Source: an uncultured Cohaesibacter sp.
Lineage (GTDB): Bacteria; Pseudomonadota; Alphaproteobacteria; Rhizobiales; Cohaesibacteraceae
Direction of reading: 5' to 3'
Length of the DNA stretch: 64,000 nt
Assembly: GCF_963662805.1 (NCBI RefSeq)
Contig: NZ_OY759854.1
Location: forward strand, 186,001 to 250,000
The notes under the pieces are model-generated. The model ran no database searches. It worked only from the letters and a program-made list of their open reading frames with translations, and had not been told where the DNA came from. The translations under genes and the position numbers were made by a program. Positions 8,854 to 17,048 of the stretch are shown here, piece by piece; within the stretch, counting starts at the first letter, position 1; every line of letters begins with the position of its first letter.

Positions 8854-9717
8854 ATGTCCCTCGGACTATCGGCCAGCATCGCCGGTGCCTTCTTTCAAGC
8901 CCTGAACTACACCGCCACACAGCGGTGTCAGGAAAAGGCCCACTACTCGGCAACGCAAATGCTTCTGGCAACTCAAGTTGCCATGGGCGTCATTGTTGCC
9001 TTTCCTTCCCTGCTTCTGGGTGTCTGGGACTATCTGACACCTGAAGACCTGATGGCACTCGTACGGATCAATGCCCCTTATGCTGTAGCGCAATATCTGA
9101 TCATCATTGCGATCAGAAAAAGTGATGCGTCGATTGTCTCTCCCATGTTGACCCTCAAGATTCCCACCTTGGCGGTGATTGCGATCGTCATGGGGCAGGG
9201 ATATCCGTCGTCACATGAGTTTGTAGCGATCGCAATCATCCTGCTCATCGCCTATCTCCTGTCGCGGCGTGCCGGGACGCTTGATCTATGGCCTGCGGTG
9301 CTGATTGTTGTTGCCTGCATCGGATATGCGTTCTCCGACATGGAAATCACCAAACTCTCCAAGCGATTTGCGGATCTCCCGCTTCTGCATCAAGTCATGG
9401 TGACGGTCTGCGTGAATTATGTCTTTTGCGCGATTGTTTCCCTGCCTGTGCTGATCGTGATGAAGGCACCTATGCGCGTCATCTATGATGCCCGCTGGAT
9501 CGGGGTCACGTGGGTCGTTGCCGTCTTTTTTCTGCTGATCGGCTTCAATGTGGCAGGGGTTCTCGAAGCCAATGTCGCCCAGTCCCTGCGAGGGGTTTTT
9601 ACCATCTTGATTTCGTTGGTGCTGGTCCGCAGGCTGAAGGTGTCCGGCGGTGATGGCGCCTTCAAGATCCTGTTGTCGATTGGTATGACAGCAGCAGTGT
9701 TTCTGTATTTCTCGTAA
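8854..9717 (+). CDS. EamA/DMT-type membrane transporter
   Basis: 287-residue polytopic protein with about ten hydrophobic helices in two repeats of five, the layout of drug/metabolite transporters. Segments such as YLIIIAIRKSDASIVSPML and the end of the second repeat, VAQSLRGVFTILISLVLVRR, resemble the conserved helix ends of EamA domains. I prefer the ATG at 8854 over the GTG at 8851; no strong ribosome-binding site is visible. It lies alone between the ABC operon and the leftward GntR gene, with a 17-base convergent gap to the latter. Substrate unknown. Confidence 0.8.
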   Translation: MSLGLSASIAGAFFQALNYTATQRCQEKAHYSATQMLLATQVAMGVIVAFPSLLLGVWDYLTPEDLMALVRINAPYAVAQYLIIIAIRKSDASIVSPMLTLKIPTLAVIAIVMGQGYPSSHEFVAIAIILLIAYLLSRRAGTLDLWPAVLIVVACIGYAFSDMEITKLSKRFADLPLLHQVMVTVCVNYVFCAIVSLPVLIVMKAPMRVIYDARWIGVTWVVAVFFLLIGFNVAGVLEANVAQSLRGVFTILISLVLVRRLKVSGGDGAFKILLSIGMTAAVFLYFS

Positions 9718-9733
9718 CAGAAGATCTGGTCGA

Positions 9734-10435
9734 CTAGCTCGAGAAGATCTCCTGCCCCTCGCTGGCCTTGATCGTTGCCATCTTCCAGTAAGAGCCCTCG
9801 ATGCGATCGATGTGCATGCTCAGAATATTGAGTGCGAGCTCGACGTCTCGTTTCTTCACGGCGTCGACCATCTCGCAATGTTCTCTGAAGGACTTGTTCA
9901 TGTGTTCGGGATGTCTGCCCAGTCGGTTTCGAATGGCGGCCATTTTCTTTGAAATGGCCTGATAGGCGTCGTTCAGAAAGTGGTTTTTTGAACAGTCAAA
10001 GAGACATTGGTGAAAGACGGTGTCCAGAGACAGATACAGATTGTCGTCACCGGCTTCTCGGGCTTCGGTCATCCTTTGGACCACATCGGTGAGCTGGGCG
10101 TGCAACTCTTCTGGGTTGTTGGCAATTGCGGTCTGGAAAGCCGTTTTTTCGAGACACACCCGGGCGTCGCACAATTGCACAAGCTCTTCAGCCGAAAGGG
10201 AAAAGACAAAGGTTCCCTTTTGCGGAGAGAGTTTGAGCAGACCTTCCATCTCGAGCCTGTTGAAGGCTTCGCGTACGGGCGTTCGGCTGACGTCGAAGTC
10301 CTTGGCAATCCTCGCTTCGGAAACCTGTGCGCCCAGCTCCAGACTGCCATTCACGATCATGTCCATGAGCTTTTCGGCGACCAGTTCGGTCAGCGATTTT
10401 GGTCGCACAATTGTTTCCATGTTGCCTGATTCCAT
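9734..10435 (-). CDS. GntR family regulator, FadR/FCD subfamily
   Basis: 233 residues. The winged helix is near residues 10-75, with EARIAKDFDVSRTPVREAF as the recognition segment. The FCD domain has metal-binding SLDTVFH, FREHCEM and MHIDRIEGSY. It closely resembles the GntR at 4315 (for example the shared HIDR..G.Y ending), so the two look like paralogues. The ATG at 10435 has GGAGAGG just upstream. It is divergent from the TRAP operon at 10585, and the 150-base gap holds three GCATAC repeats that are the probable operator. It likely controls the TRAP and sugar-acid operon to 17960. Confidence 0.92.
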   Translation of the reverse strand: MESGNMETIVRPKSLTELVAEKLMDMIVNGSLELGAQVSEARIAKDFDVSRTPVREAFNRLEMEGLLKLSPQKGTFVFSLSAEELVQLCDARVCLEKTAFQTAIANNPEELHAQLTDVVQRMTEAREAGDDNLYLSLDTVFHQCLFDCSKNHFLNDAYQAISKKMAAIRNRLGRHPEHMNKSFREHCEMVDAVKKRDVELALNILSMHIDRIEGSYWKMATIKASEGQEIFSS

Positions 10436-10476
10436 TCTGCCTCTCCAATTTCGGGATCATAGCTCAACCGTCTCTA

Positions 10477-10548
10477 GCATACAATACACCACTTATTTCC
10501 TGGCATACGATATACTGCCTTGACAGCTAGCATACTGTATGCCAGATT
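10477..10548 (+). promoter_or_regulatory. Operator cluster and promoter of the sugar-acid TRAP operon
   Basis: GCATAC occurs at 10477, 10503 and 10530, about 26 bases apart. The last copy is a perfect palindrome, GCATACTGTATGC (10530-10542), lying within the 17-base spacer between TTGACA (10520-10525) and a weak -10 CAGATT (10543-10548). This is a probable binding region for the divergent GntR; the sequence differs from sites A-C, so the two GntR proteins have separate operators. Confidence 0.65.
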
Positions 10549-10584
10549 TTGTTCAAGACCAATGCGACACTTTGGGAGGAGTGC

Positions 10585-11088
10585 GTGAAACAGCTAGAAA
10601 CAGCCTTCGTCGCCATCAACCGTGCTTTTGTTGCGGCCACCCTGGCCCTGGTTTTCATGATAGTCTTCATGAATGTGGTTGGTCGTTATGGCTTCGGCAC
10701 CAGCTTTGCCTGGGTGGAGGAGACCGCCCGACATCTTATGATCCTGTCCGCTTTTGCGGGGGCCGGGTTGGCCCTTAGAGAAGGGCGGCTTGTTGCGATC
10801 ACGCTTGTCACCGACATGCTCCCCGCCAGATATGCCCACATCGTTCGATGGATGATCGTGGTCGTTCTTTTCGTCTTTATGGCCGTGATGACCTGGCTCG
10901 GCATGAAGTTCGTCCAGTTCGGCTGGAGCAAGGAGACCATGTCTACGGGCATCCCGAAGGGCATTCCCTATCTCTCCATTCCCATCGGTTGCACGTTGTT
11001 CGTCATCCATCTCGTGCTGTTCGCGAAGCGGTTCGTCCATTTCTACGATCCAGATCAAGCCGATTTCCGCGGCGAGATTGAAGGGTAA
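10585..11088 (+). CDS. TRAP transporter small permease (DctQ)
   Basis: 167-residue four-helix membrane protein, the small TRAP permease subunit. Helix 2 includes the family motif NVVGRYGFGTSFAWVEE, and RLVAITLVTDML follows the third segment. I chose GTG 10585 because GGGAGGA ends four bases upstream; an in-frame TTG at 10549 overlaps the promoter. The large permease gene starts 5 bases after the stop. It is the first gene of the eight-gene sugar-acid operon. Confidence 0.92.
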   Translation: MKQLETAFVAINRAFVAATLALVFMIVFMNVVGRYGFGTSFAWVEETARHLMILSAFAGAGLALREGRLVAITLVTDMLPARYAHIVRWMIVVVLFVFMAVMTWLGMKFVQFGWSKETMSTGIPKGIPYLSIPIGCTLFVIHLVLFAKRFVHFYDPDQADFRGEIEG

Positions 11089-11093
11089 TTTCC

Positions 11094-12380
11094 ATGGCCA
11101 GCGCACTCATCATTCTCTTCTTTGCGACTCTGTTTGTCGGGGTTCCCGTCGCCTTCACCATGGGCATCGCCGGACTGACGACCGTCTTCATCAGTGGATC
11201 GCTCAACCCTCTTGTTGCGGCCCAGCGCATGTTTGGTGGGATTGACAGCTTTCCCTTGATGGCGGTGCCGTTCTTCATTCTCGCCTCCGAGCTGATGACG
11301 GCCTGCGGGTTGACGAACTCCCTGTTGCGCTTTGCCAATTCGCTGGTTGGTCACGTTCGCGGCGGTATGGGGCACGTCAACGTGCTGGTCTCGATGCTGT
11401 TTGCCGGCATCAGCGGCTCAGCGCTCGCCGATGCGGCGGGGCCATCCGCAATCGTCATGCGCATGATGCGTGAGGCGGGATATGAGAAGAATTATGCCGG
11501 TGCCCTGTCGGCTGCGACAGCAACCATCGGGCCCATCATTCCGCCGTCCATTCTGGCAGTGATTTTTGCGATTTCGACCAAGGGCGTCACTGTGGCCGGG
11601 CTGTTTCTGGCGGGTGTGGTGCCGGGTGTGCTGCTCGGATTGGCGCTTGCCATTTCAAACCATTTCGTTTCGGTCAAACATGGCTACCGTGGTCGCGAGG
11701 AGAGCGCCACCTGCAGGGAAGTCTGGGAGAGCACTCTGTCCGCTCTGCCAGCCCTCGCCATGCCTCTGATCATTCTTGGCGGCATCCTGTTTGGCGTCTT
11801 CACGCCCACCGAAGCAGGGGCAATTGCCTCGGCCTACGCCTTGCTTCTTGGGCTTGCGATGCGGTCCTTTACCGTCTCCGCCCTCTATCAGGCTTTCGCC
11901 CGGGCGGCGGTCATCACCTCGTCAGTCTTCCTGATTGTTGCGATGGCGTCGATCTTTGCCTGGCTGCTGACCTATCTGCAGATCCCGCAGGAGCTGGCGC
12001 GGATGATCGGGCTGATCACGGACAGCCGAACCGGTATTCTCATCGTGCTGGCCCTGTTTGCCCTGATCTGCGGCTTTTTCATCGATACGCTACCGGCCCT
12101 CATCATTCTGACGCCAATCCTCGGCCCGATCGCCTATAGCGCGGGGATCGATCCGCTGCAGTTCGGCATGATGCTGGTGCTCAATCTTACCATTGGCATG
12201 ATCACGCCCCCGGTTGGTCCGGTGCTGTTCGTCATCGCGACCGTCGGCAAACTGCGCGTTGAAGGCCTGTTCAAAGCCGTCATGCCCCTACTTTTCGCGG
12301 AACTGGTTGTTCTTGCACTCGTCATCTTCGTGCCGGGTATCAGCACTTTCGTTCCGCATCTCTTCGGCTTTGCCAATTGA
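11094..12380 (+). CDS. TRAP transporter large permease (DctM)
   Basis: 428 residues with about twelve helices, standard for DctM. Typical segments are FGGIDSFPLMAVPFFILASELM near residue 45, SGSALADAAGPSAIVMRMM, GPIIPPSILAVIF, FTPTEAGAIASAYA and the C-terminal NLTIGMITPPVGPVLFV. It forms the ion-coupled channel with the DctQ protein and receives cargo from the binding protein at 12403. Genes are 5 and 22 bases from their neighbours. Confidence 0.95.
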   Translation: MASALIILFFATLFVGVPVAFTMGIAGLTTVFISGSLNPLVAAQRMFGGIDSFPLMAVPFFILASELMTACGLTNSLLRFANSLVGHVRGGMGHVNVLVSMLFAGISGSALADAAGPSAIVMRMMREAGYEKNYAGALSAATATIGPIIPPSILAVIFAISTKGVTVAGLFLAGVVPGVLLGLALAISNHFVSVKHGYRGREESATCREVWESTLSALPALAMPLIILGGILFGVFTPTEAGAIASAYALLLGLAMRSFTVSALYQAFARAAVITSSVFLIVAMASIFAWLLTYLQIPQELARMIGLITDSRTGILIVLALFALICGFFIDTLPALIILTPILGPIAYSAGIDPLQFGMMLVLNLTIGMITPPVGPVLFVIATVGKLRVEGLFKAVMPLLFAELVVLALVIFVPGISTFVPHLFGFAN

Positions 12381-12402
12381 CATGAACCAAGGGAGGAAAC
12401 CT

Positions 12403-13422
12403 ATGAAATCCATGTCGAAATATCTCGTTACTACAGCGGCTGTCATGATCGCGATATCCGCACAAGCCGCCTCGGTCAAGCAACTGAAATATGCTCATTT
12501 CCAATCAGCTGATCTGAGTTCTCCGAAACAGGCCGCCGCTCTTGCCTTTGAAAGCTGCGTCGAAGGCAAAACCGCCGGTTCCATTGATGTGCAGGTCTAT
12601 CCCGCAAGTCAGTTGGGCACCGGACCGGAAGTGCTCGAAGGTCTCCAGCTTGGTGCCATCCAGATGGCCGCCATTCATGATGGTCCGATTTCAGCTTTCT
12701 ACAAACCCTTCTCGGCGCTCGCCATGCCCTACATCTTCGATGATCAGGCCATGGCATGGGCCATCATGGACGGCGAGTTCGGCAAGGCCATGTTTGAAGA
12801 CATGCGGCAGAAAACCGGCGTGAGAGGTTTCGGTGTCGCGGACAATGGCGTGCGCAACTTCACCAACAACGTGCGTCCGGTCGCCGAGCCGAAAGATATG
12901 GAAGGTCTGAAGATGCGCGTTCAGACGGCCCCAGTCTGGGTCAAGCTGGTCGAGAGCCTTGGCGCTTCTGCGACGCCGGTTCCGTGGCCGGAACTTCCCG
13001 GTGCTTTGCAGCAGGGCGTGGTTGACGGTCAGGAGAACGGCGTCACCAACATCGTTGATGCATCTCTGTACCAGAGCCAGAAATATGTCAGCCTCGACGG
13101 CCATGTCTTCTCGTGGCACGCCTATCTGATGTCTGACAGCTTCTATGAAAGCCTGACCAAGCCGGAACAGAATGCCGTCAACCAGTGCTTCGAGATCGCC
13201 AAGGTCATTCACCGCGGCATGACAGCCGCTCAGGACGCGAACGCCGCTGCGATCCTGAAGGAAAAGGGCATGACGGTTGTGCCTGTCACCCCAGAAAACA
13301 AAGCAGCCTTCCGCGAAGCTGCCCTGCCGGCGGTGCGCGACTATATCGTCAGCGAGATCGGGGCTGAATGGCCGGATCGTCTCGATGCTGCCATCGAGGC
13401 CTATCGCAACACCTACAAATAA
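12403..13422 (+). CDS. TRAP transporter periplasmic binding protein (DctP)
   Basis: 339-residue DctP family protein. A Sec signal peptide ends near AISAQA; the mature protein starts ASVKQLKYAHF. The carboxylate-binding Arg of the family is visible in LKMRVQTAP, and the following ELPGALQQGVVDGQENG segment is characteristic. The ATG at 12403 has GGGAGGA upstream; the longer reading frame to the left overlaps dctM and is not used. The conserved Arg means an organic-acid cargo, and the downstream genes point to a sugar acid. Confidence 0.94.
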   Translation: MKSMSKYLVTTAAVMIAISAQAASVKQLKYAHFQSADLSSPKQAAALAFESCVEGKTAGSIDVQVYPASQLGTGPEVLEGLQLGAIQMAAIHDGPISAFYKPFSALAMPYIFDDQAMAWAIMDGEFGKAMFEDMRQKTGVRGFGVADNGVRNFTNNVRPVAEPKDMEGLKMRVQTAPVWVKLVESLGASATPVPWPELPGALQQGVVDGQENGVTNIVDASLYQSQKYVSLDGHVFSWHAYLMSDSFYESLTKPEQNAVNQCFEIAKVIHRGMTAAQDANAAAILKEKGMTVVPVTPENKAAFREAALPAVRDYIVSEIGAEWPDRLDAAIEAYRNTYK

Positions 13423-13439
13423 GCGCAAGAGATCGCGTC

Positions 13440-14408
13440 ATGAAAACGAATACTGTCGCTGTCCTGGAACCAGGATATTCAAACTACAAGATCGAAACGG
13501 CGGTGCTGGAGCATCACAATGCGAATATCGCCATTGTGACCGAACAGGAAGACGCGGTCTCTTCTCTCTCAAGGCTCGATCCGGTGGCGGTCATGGTGCG
13601 CGAGCGCACTGTGTCTGCGGCCGAAATGGATAGCTGCCCCAATCTGCGTGTCATCGTTCGCTATGGTGTTGGCGTTGACAATATCGATCTCGATCTGGCG
13701 CGCAGCCGGGGCATATATGTTGCCAACGTTCCCGACTATGGTGCCGAGGTGGAAGTCAGCGAGCATGCCATTGCTCTTTATCTGGCTGTCCAGCGCCGTA
13801 TCGTGGAACGCGATGCCGAGGTCCGACAGGGCAAGTGGGGCATTGGCGAGGCAGCCACCATCTACGGGCGGAACAATGCTGTGCTTGGTCTGATCGGCTG
13901 CGGCCGCATCGGTCTTCAGGCAGCCCGCAAGTTCAAGGCGCTCGGCTTTGCCCATCTGCTGGCGGCCGATCCTTTTCTGGATCGGGACATCGCCGAGGCC
14001 GAAGGGATCGAGATCGTTGATATCGACACCGTCTGCATGCAGGCCGACGTAATCAGCCTGCACGCGCCACTGACACCAAAAACCCGTCACATGATCAACG
14101 CCGACCGGATTGCGCTGTTCAAGGAGACTGCCATTCTCGTCAACGTCTCGAGGGGTGGTCTGGTCGACGAAGTCGCACTTGCTAAAGCACTGAGCGAAGG
14201 TCGATTGTTCGGTGCAGGCATTGATGTGTTCGAACAGGAGCCGATCCACAAGGACAACCCTCTGCTCACCTGCCCCCGAACCGTTATTTCAGATCATACG
14301 GCCTGGTATTCCGAGCGCTCGCTGGGGATTCTGAAACAGAATGCCGCGCTCGAGATCGACCGCGTCCTTAGGGATGATCCCCCGAAGAATTGGGTGAACA
14401 AATGGTAG
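13440..14408 (+). CDS. D-isomer-specific 2-hydroxyacid dehydrogenase
   Basis: 322-residue NAD(P)-dependent dehydrogenase of the D-3-phosphoglycerate dehydrogenase family. The Rossmann motif GLIGCGRIG is near residues 150-158. The catalytic triad is visible as Arg in NVSRGGLVDE, Glu in DVFEQEP and His in SDHTAWYSE. The ATG at 13440 follows the binding-protein stop by 17 bases. The protein belongs to the CtBP-like branch, as does the enzyme at 18001. It should oxidise or reduce an imported 2-hydroxyacid or its keto form. Confidence 0.92.
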   Translation: MKTNTVAVLEPGYSNYKIETAVLEHHNANIAIVTEQEDAVSSLSRLDPVAVMVRERTVSAAEMDSCPNLRVIVRYGVGVDNIDLDLARSRGIYVANVPDYGAEVEVSEHAIALYLAVQRRIVERDAEVRQGKWGIGEAATIYGRNNAVLGLIGCGRIGLQAARKFKALGFAHLLAADPFLDRDIAEAEGIEIVDIDTVCMQADVISLHAPLTPKTRHMINADRIALFKETAILVNVSRGGLVDEVALAKALSEGRLFGAGIDVFEQEPIHKDNPLLTCPRTVISDHTAWYSERSLGILKQNAALEIDRVLRDDPPKNWVNKW

Positions 14409-15049
14409 ATCACCCCATCGTTCAAAGGTTGCAGTCTGCAAGGCTCGTGACCGTCATCGGTCGGTGTTCGTCCGCAACGACCACCATGGCGCTGGATCTG
14501 TTGCTCGCGCAGGGCGTGAGAGCCTTCGAAATCTGTGGCGCGGTGCCGGAGGCCAGTCAGATTGTCCATACGCTCAAGGCCAAAGATAGATCGCTCGTTG
14601 TGGGGGCTGGATCCATTGTCACTGCCGAGCAAGCCAATATTGTTATGGCGGCTGGTGTGGACTATCTCGCCTCACCTTGCTGGATCGATGAGGTCGCGGA
14701 GCAGGCTGCAAAGGCGGAGTGTCCTTATCTCGTCGGAGCCATGACCATAGGTGAAGCTCTCCATCACCATCAGGCCGGTGCCGCTCTGGTCCGACTGAGC
14801 ATGGCAGGACCAGTGAGCGGACTCGCTCTCTGCAAGGCCTTGCAGCGGGACTTCCCGTCCATCGCACTGATGCCTTGTGGCGAAATCATTCCCTCCGATA
14901 TCGAAGCCTATTTGCAGGCAGGGGCGGCCTGTATCGGACTTGAAGGAAACCTCATTCCCGAGGCTGCATTGGCCGCTGGTGACATTGAAGCGGCCATCGT
15001 ACAGGTCCGCGAAGTCGTGCGGCTCTTGCCATTTTTTGACAAGCAATAG
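14402..15049 (+). CDS. KDPG/KHG aldolase family protein lacking the Schiff-base lysine
   Basis: 215 residues with the fold landmarks of the Eda family: FEICGAVPEA (Glu43 at the place of E. coli Glu45), VVGAGSIVTAEQA, DYLASPCWIDE and MPCGEIIPSDIEAYL. The position of the catalytic lysine (FKFFPA in E. coli Eda) reads LVRLSMAG here, so Arg131 replaces Lys133. The substrate-phosphate Arg of the LRT motif is also changed to Ala. Class I aldolase chemistry by the normal mechanism therefore looks impossible, and the true role is open. It overlaps the dehydrogenase gene by 7 bases and lies in the same operon as a KDG-type kinase. Confidence 0.75.
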   Translation: MVDHPIVQRLQSARLVTVIGRCSSATTTMALDLLLAQGVRAFEICGAVPEASQIVHTLKAKDRSLVVGAGSIVTAEQANIVMAAGVDYLASPCWIDEVAEQAAKAECPYLVGAMTIGEALHHHQAGAALVRLSMAGPVSGLALCKALQRDFPSIALMPCGEIIPSDIEAYLQAGAACIGLEGNLIPEAALAAGDIEAAIVQVREVVRLLPFFDKQ

Positions 15050-15066
15050 AACCAAGGAGCATTGAT

Positions 15067-15717
15067 ATGACCCTAGATGAACTCGTGGCAGGCTTCCGCA
15101 AGGTCGCAACTGCCTCGGTTGCCGACGCCGTGGATCAGGTTGCCGGGAAAACCGGCTTCCTCGATCAGGCGATCAAACCCCGGATCAACGAGAAGAAGAT
15201 CTGCGGCCCGGCCGTGACAATCCTTGAAGGGCCGACGCAGGAGTTTGTGCCGCCGCAACATGCCCTCGACGCGATCGATGAAGCCGATGCCGGATCCGTC
15301 ATCGTGATCTCCGTTGCCGATGGCTCCGATGTCGCGGTCTGGGGTGGCCTGATGACCGCCGGTGCGGTGGCCAACAAACATGAGGCGGCGGTGCTGAATG
15401 GTGGCGTTCGCGACATCGTCGAGATCAAGCGCGACTACGACTTCCCCGTCTATTCCCGAACGGTCAGCCCCGGAACAACGCTCGGGCGCATCAAGACCAT
15501 CGCTGCCAATGTCGAGCTGCCAATCGGGGATGTGATCATCAATCCGGGCGATATCATTGTTGGGGATGTCGATGGCGTTGTCGTCGTGCCACGGCAACAT
15601 GCCGAAGAAATCCTCGCCATGTCGCAGGAAATCGATGTGCGGGAAGCGGAACAGGCAAAGCTCATCATCGAAAGCGGCTCGCTTCGCGAAGGTTTGGCCA
15701 AATACGGTCGGATCTAA
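15067..15717 (+). CDS. RraA-like / HMG aldolase family protein
   Basis: 216 residues of the RraA fold, whose metabolic members are metal-dependent pyruvate-forming aldolases (4-hydroxy-4-methyl-2-oxoglutarate aldolase) or oxaloacetate decarboxylases. The active-site stretch WGGLMTAGA (residues 92-100) and NGGVRD (Arg115, Asp116) are intact. The ATG at 15067 has AAGGAG upstream. Its place beside an aldolase homologue that has lost its lysine suggests that this protein may perform the actual C-C cleavage in the pathway; that is inference. A regulatory RNase E-inhibitor role is unlikely in this context. Confidence 0.85.
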   Translation: MTLDELVAGFRKVATASVADAVDQVAGKTGFLDQAIKPRINEKKICGPAVTILEGPTQEFVPPQHALDAIDEADAGSVIVISVADGSDVAVWGGLMTAGAVANKHEAAVLNGGVRDIVEIKRDYDFPVYSRTVSPGTTLGRIKTIAANVELPIGDVIINPGDIIVGDVDGVVVVPRQHAEEILAMSQEIDVREAEQAKLIIESGSLREGLAKYGRI

Positions 15718-15725
15718 CTGAAGAC

Positions 15726-15759
15726 GCGCTCGCAAACTGCTGCAACAGTTCGCGAGCGC
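15726..15759 (+). terminator. Strong hairpin between RraA-like and MRJP genes
   Basis: GCGCTCGCAAACTG pairs with CAGTTCGCGAGCGC (one mismatch, six-base loop). No T-run follows, so it is either a weak terminator or an mRNA-stabilising hairpin inside the operon. Confidence 0.5.
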
Positions 15760-15785
15760 TCCAATACTCAACATGGGAGGATACA

Positions 15786-16979
15786 ATGTTGAAGAAAGTG
15801 CTACTCACTGCATCCATGACTGCGGTACTGGCCACTTCAGCCGTCGCAATGGACGGGCTCGAAGTGGTCGCAGAATGGAACAGTTTGCCGTATGCGGTCA
15901 AGGACGCAAAGATCAAAGAAAACTGGGAAAAAAGTGATCTTTACGGCAAAGCCCTCATCATGGGCGCAAAGGTCGATAGCGATGGCTCGATCTATGTTTC
16001 GACCGCGCGTTGGGGTGGTCCGTCCATTCCTTCGACCCTGTCCAAACTTGTCAAGAACGGGGACGTATGGGAGCTAGAGGCCTATCCGTCCGAGGAAATG
16101 AACGACATCGCGAATGCGAGCGGCCTCAAGGCAGTTCTTGGTTTCGAGATTGACCGCAACGACGTGATGTGGATCCTTGATCAGGGTCATGTCGCTGGCG
16201 GAGAAAACAAGCCTGGTGACGCCAAGCTTGTCCTTTGGGACATCAAACAGAACAAAGAGATCCAGAGATACGATTTCCCTGCCGATCAGGCGGATCCGAA
16301 ATGCTCATTCCTGAATGATCTGGCGGTCGACAACGACACCGGATTTGCCTACATCGCAGACAGCGGGATCTTCTGTGATCCTCTGCACGGTGGGTTGCTG
16401 GTTTATGACAGCAAGGCCAACAAGGCTCGCCGGATTCTGGACCAGAGCAAATTCACAAACGACGAACCCAACTTCTTCTTCAACATCGGTGACCGCAAGG
16501 TGCTCAAGAATGGTGGCATGCGCACCGGAGCCGACGGTATTGCCTTGTCAGCGGACAAAGACAAGCTTTACTGGACGAACTTGACCGGCAACCACCTCTA
16601 TCGTCTTGATACCGATTTACTGCGCAATTTCGACACCAGCGAAACCGTGATCGAGCATGGCGTGGACATGGTCACCACGCTTCCCTCCAACACCGATGGC
16701 ATGACGGCCGACGACAAGGGGAATATCTACCTGACGGCACTGTCGCTGGATGGTGTGATGAAGCTTGACGGGGAAACGGGCCAGCTTTCCCGTTTCATTT
16801 TTGATCCGGAAATGAAATGGCCGGACACCCTCGCATGGGGCCCGGACGAGTCTCTCTATATTGTCTCCAACCATCTCCACCTGTGGGTGGATGGCGACAT
16901 GAACTTCAAGGATCCGGATGTTCCGAATTTCCGGATCTGGAAAAAGTCCGGTGTAGGCAAAAGCTACACCACCAAATAG
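15786..16979 (+). CDS. Secreted major royal jelly protein/yellow-family protein
   Basis: 397 residues. A Sec signal peptide (MLKKVLLTASMTAVLA, cleavage near AVA) is followed by a beta-propeller. The MRJP family pattern is visible: KLVLWDIKQNKEIQRYDFP, SFLNDLAVDNDTGFAYIADSG, GLLVYDSKANKARRIL, GADGIALSADKDKLYWT and SNTDGMTADDKGNIYLTAL. The protein should be periplasmic. The bacterial members are poorly characterised and related in fold to SMP-30 lactonases, so a periplasmic lactonase or sugar-binding role is possible. The ATG at 15786 has GGGAGGA upstream, and the gene continues the TRAP operon. Confidence 0.85.
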   Translation: MLKKVLLTASMTAVLATSAVAMDGLEVVAEWNSLPYAVKDAKIKENWEKSDLYGKALIMGAKVDSDGSIYVSTARWGGPSIPSTLSKLVKNGDVWELEAYPSEEMNDIANASGLKAVLGFEIDRNDVMWILDQGHVAGGENKPGDAKLVLWDIKQNKEIQRYDFPADQADPKCSFLNDLAVDNDTGFAYIADSGIFCDPLHGGLLVYDSKANKARRILDQSKFTNDEPNFFFNIGDRKVLKNGGMRTGADGIALSADKDKLYWTNLTGNHLYRLDTDLLRNFDTSETVIEHGVDMVTTLPSNTDGMTADDKGNIYLTALSLDGVMKLDGETGQLSRFIFDPEMKWPDTLAWGPDESLYIVSNHLHLWVDGDMNFKDPDVPNFRIWKKSGVGKSYTTK

Positions 16980-17000
16980 CACGATACCTCTCACCAACCT

Positions 17001-17027
17001 GCCACGCCTCGTTCAACGAGGCGTGGC
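17001..17027. terminator. Perfect hairpin between MRJP and kinase genes
   Basis: GCCACGCCTCGTT and AACGAGGCGTGGC are perfect inverted repeats with a one-base centre (realistically an 11-bp stem with a five-base loop). It is followed by TCTATCC, not by a clear T-run, so the terminator call is tentative. Confidence 0.5.
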
Positions 17028-17048
17028 TCTATCCAATTGGACCTGATC

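Noticed and set aside
12691..13428. 245-codon minus-strand frame
   Set aside because: Antisense to the TRAP binding-protein gene at 12403, which has a signal peptide and a full DctP pattern.
14402..15049. Calling this gene a normal KDPG aldolase (eda)
   Set aside because: The Schiff-base lysine and other active-site residues are replaced, so the name would mislead.
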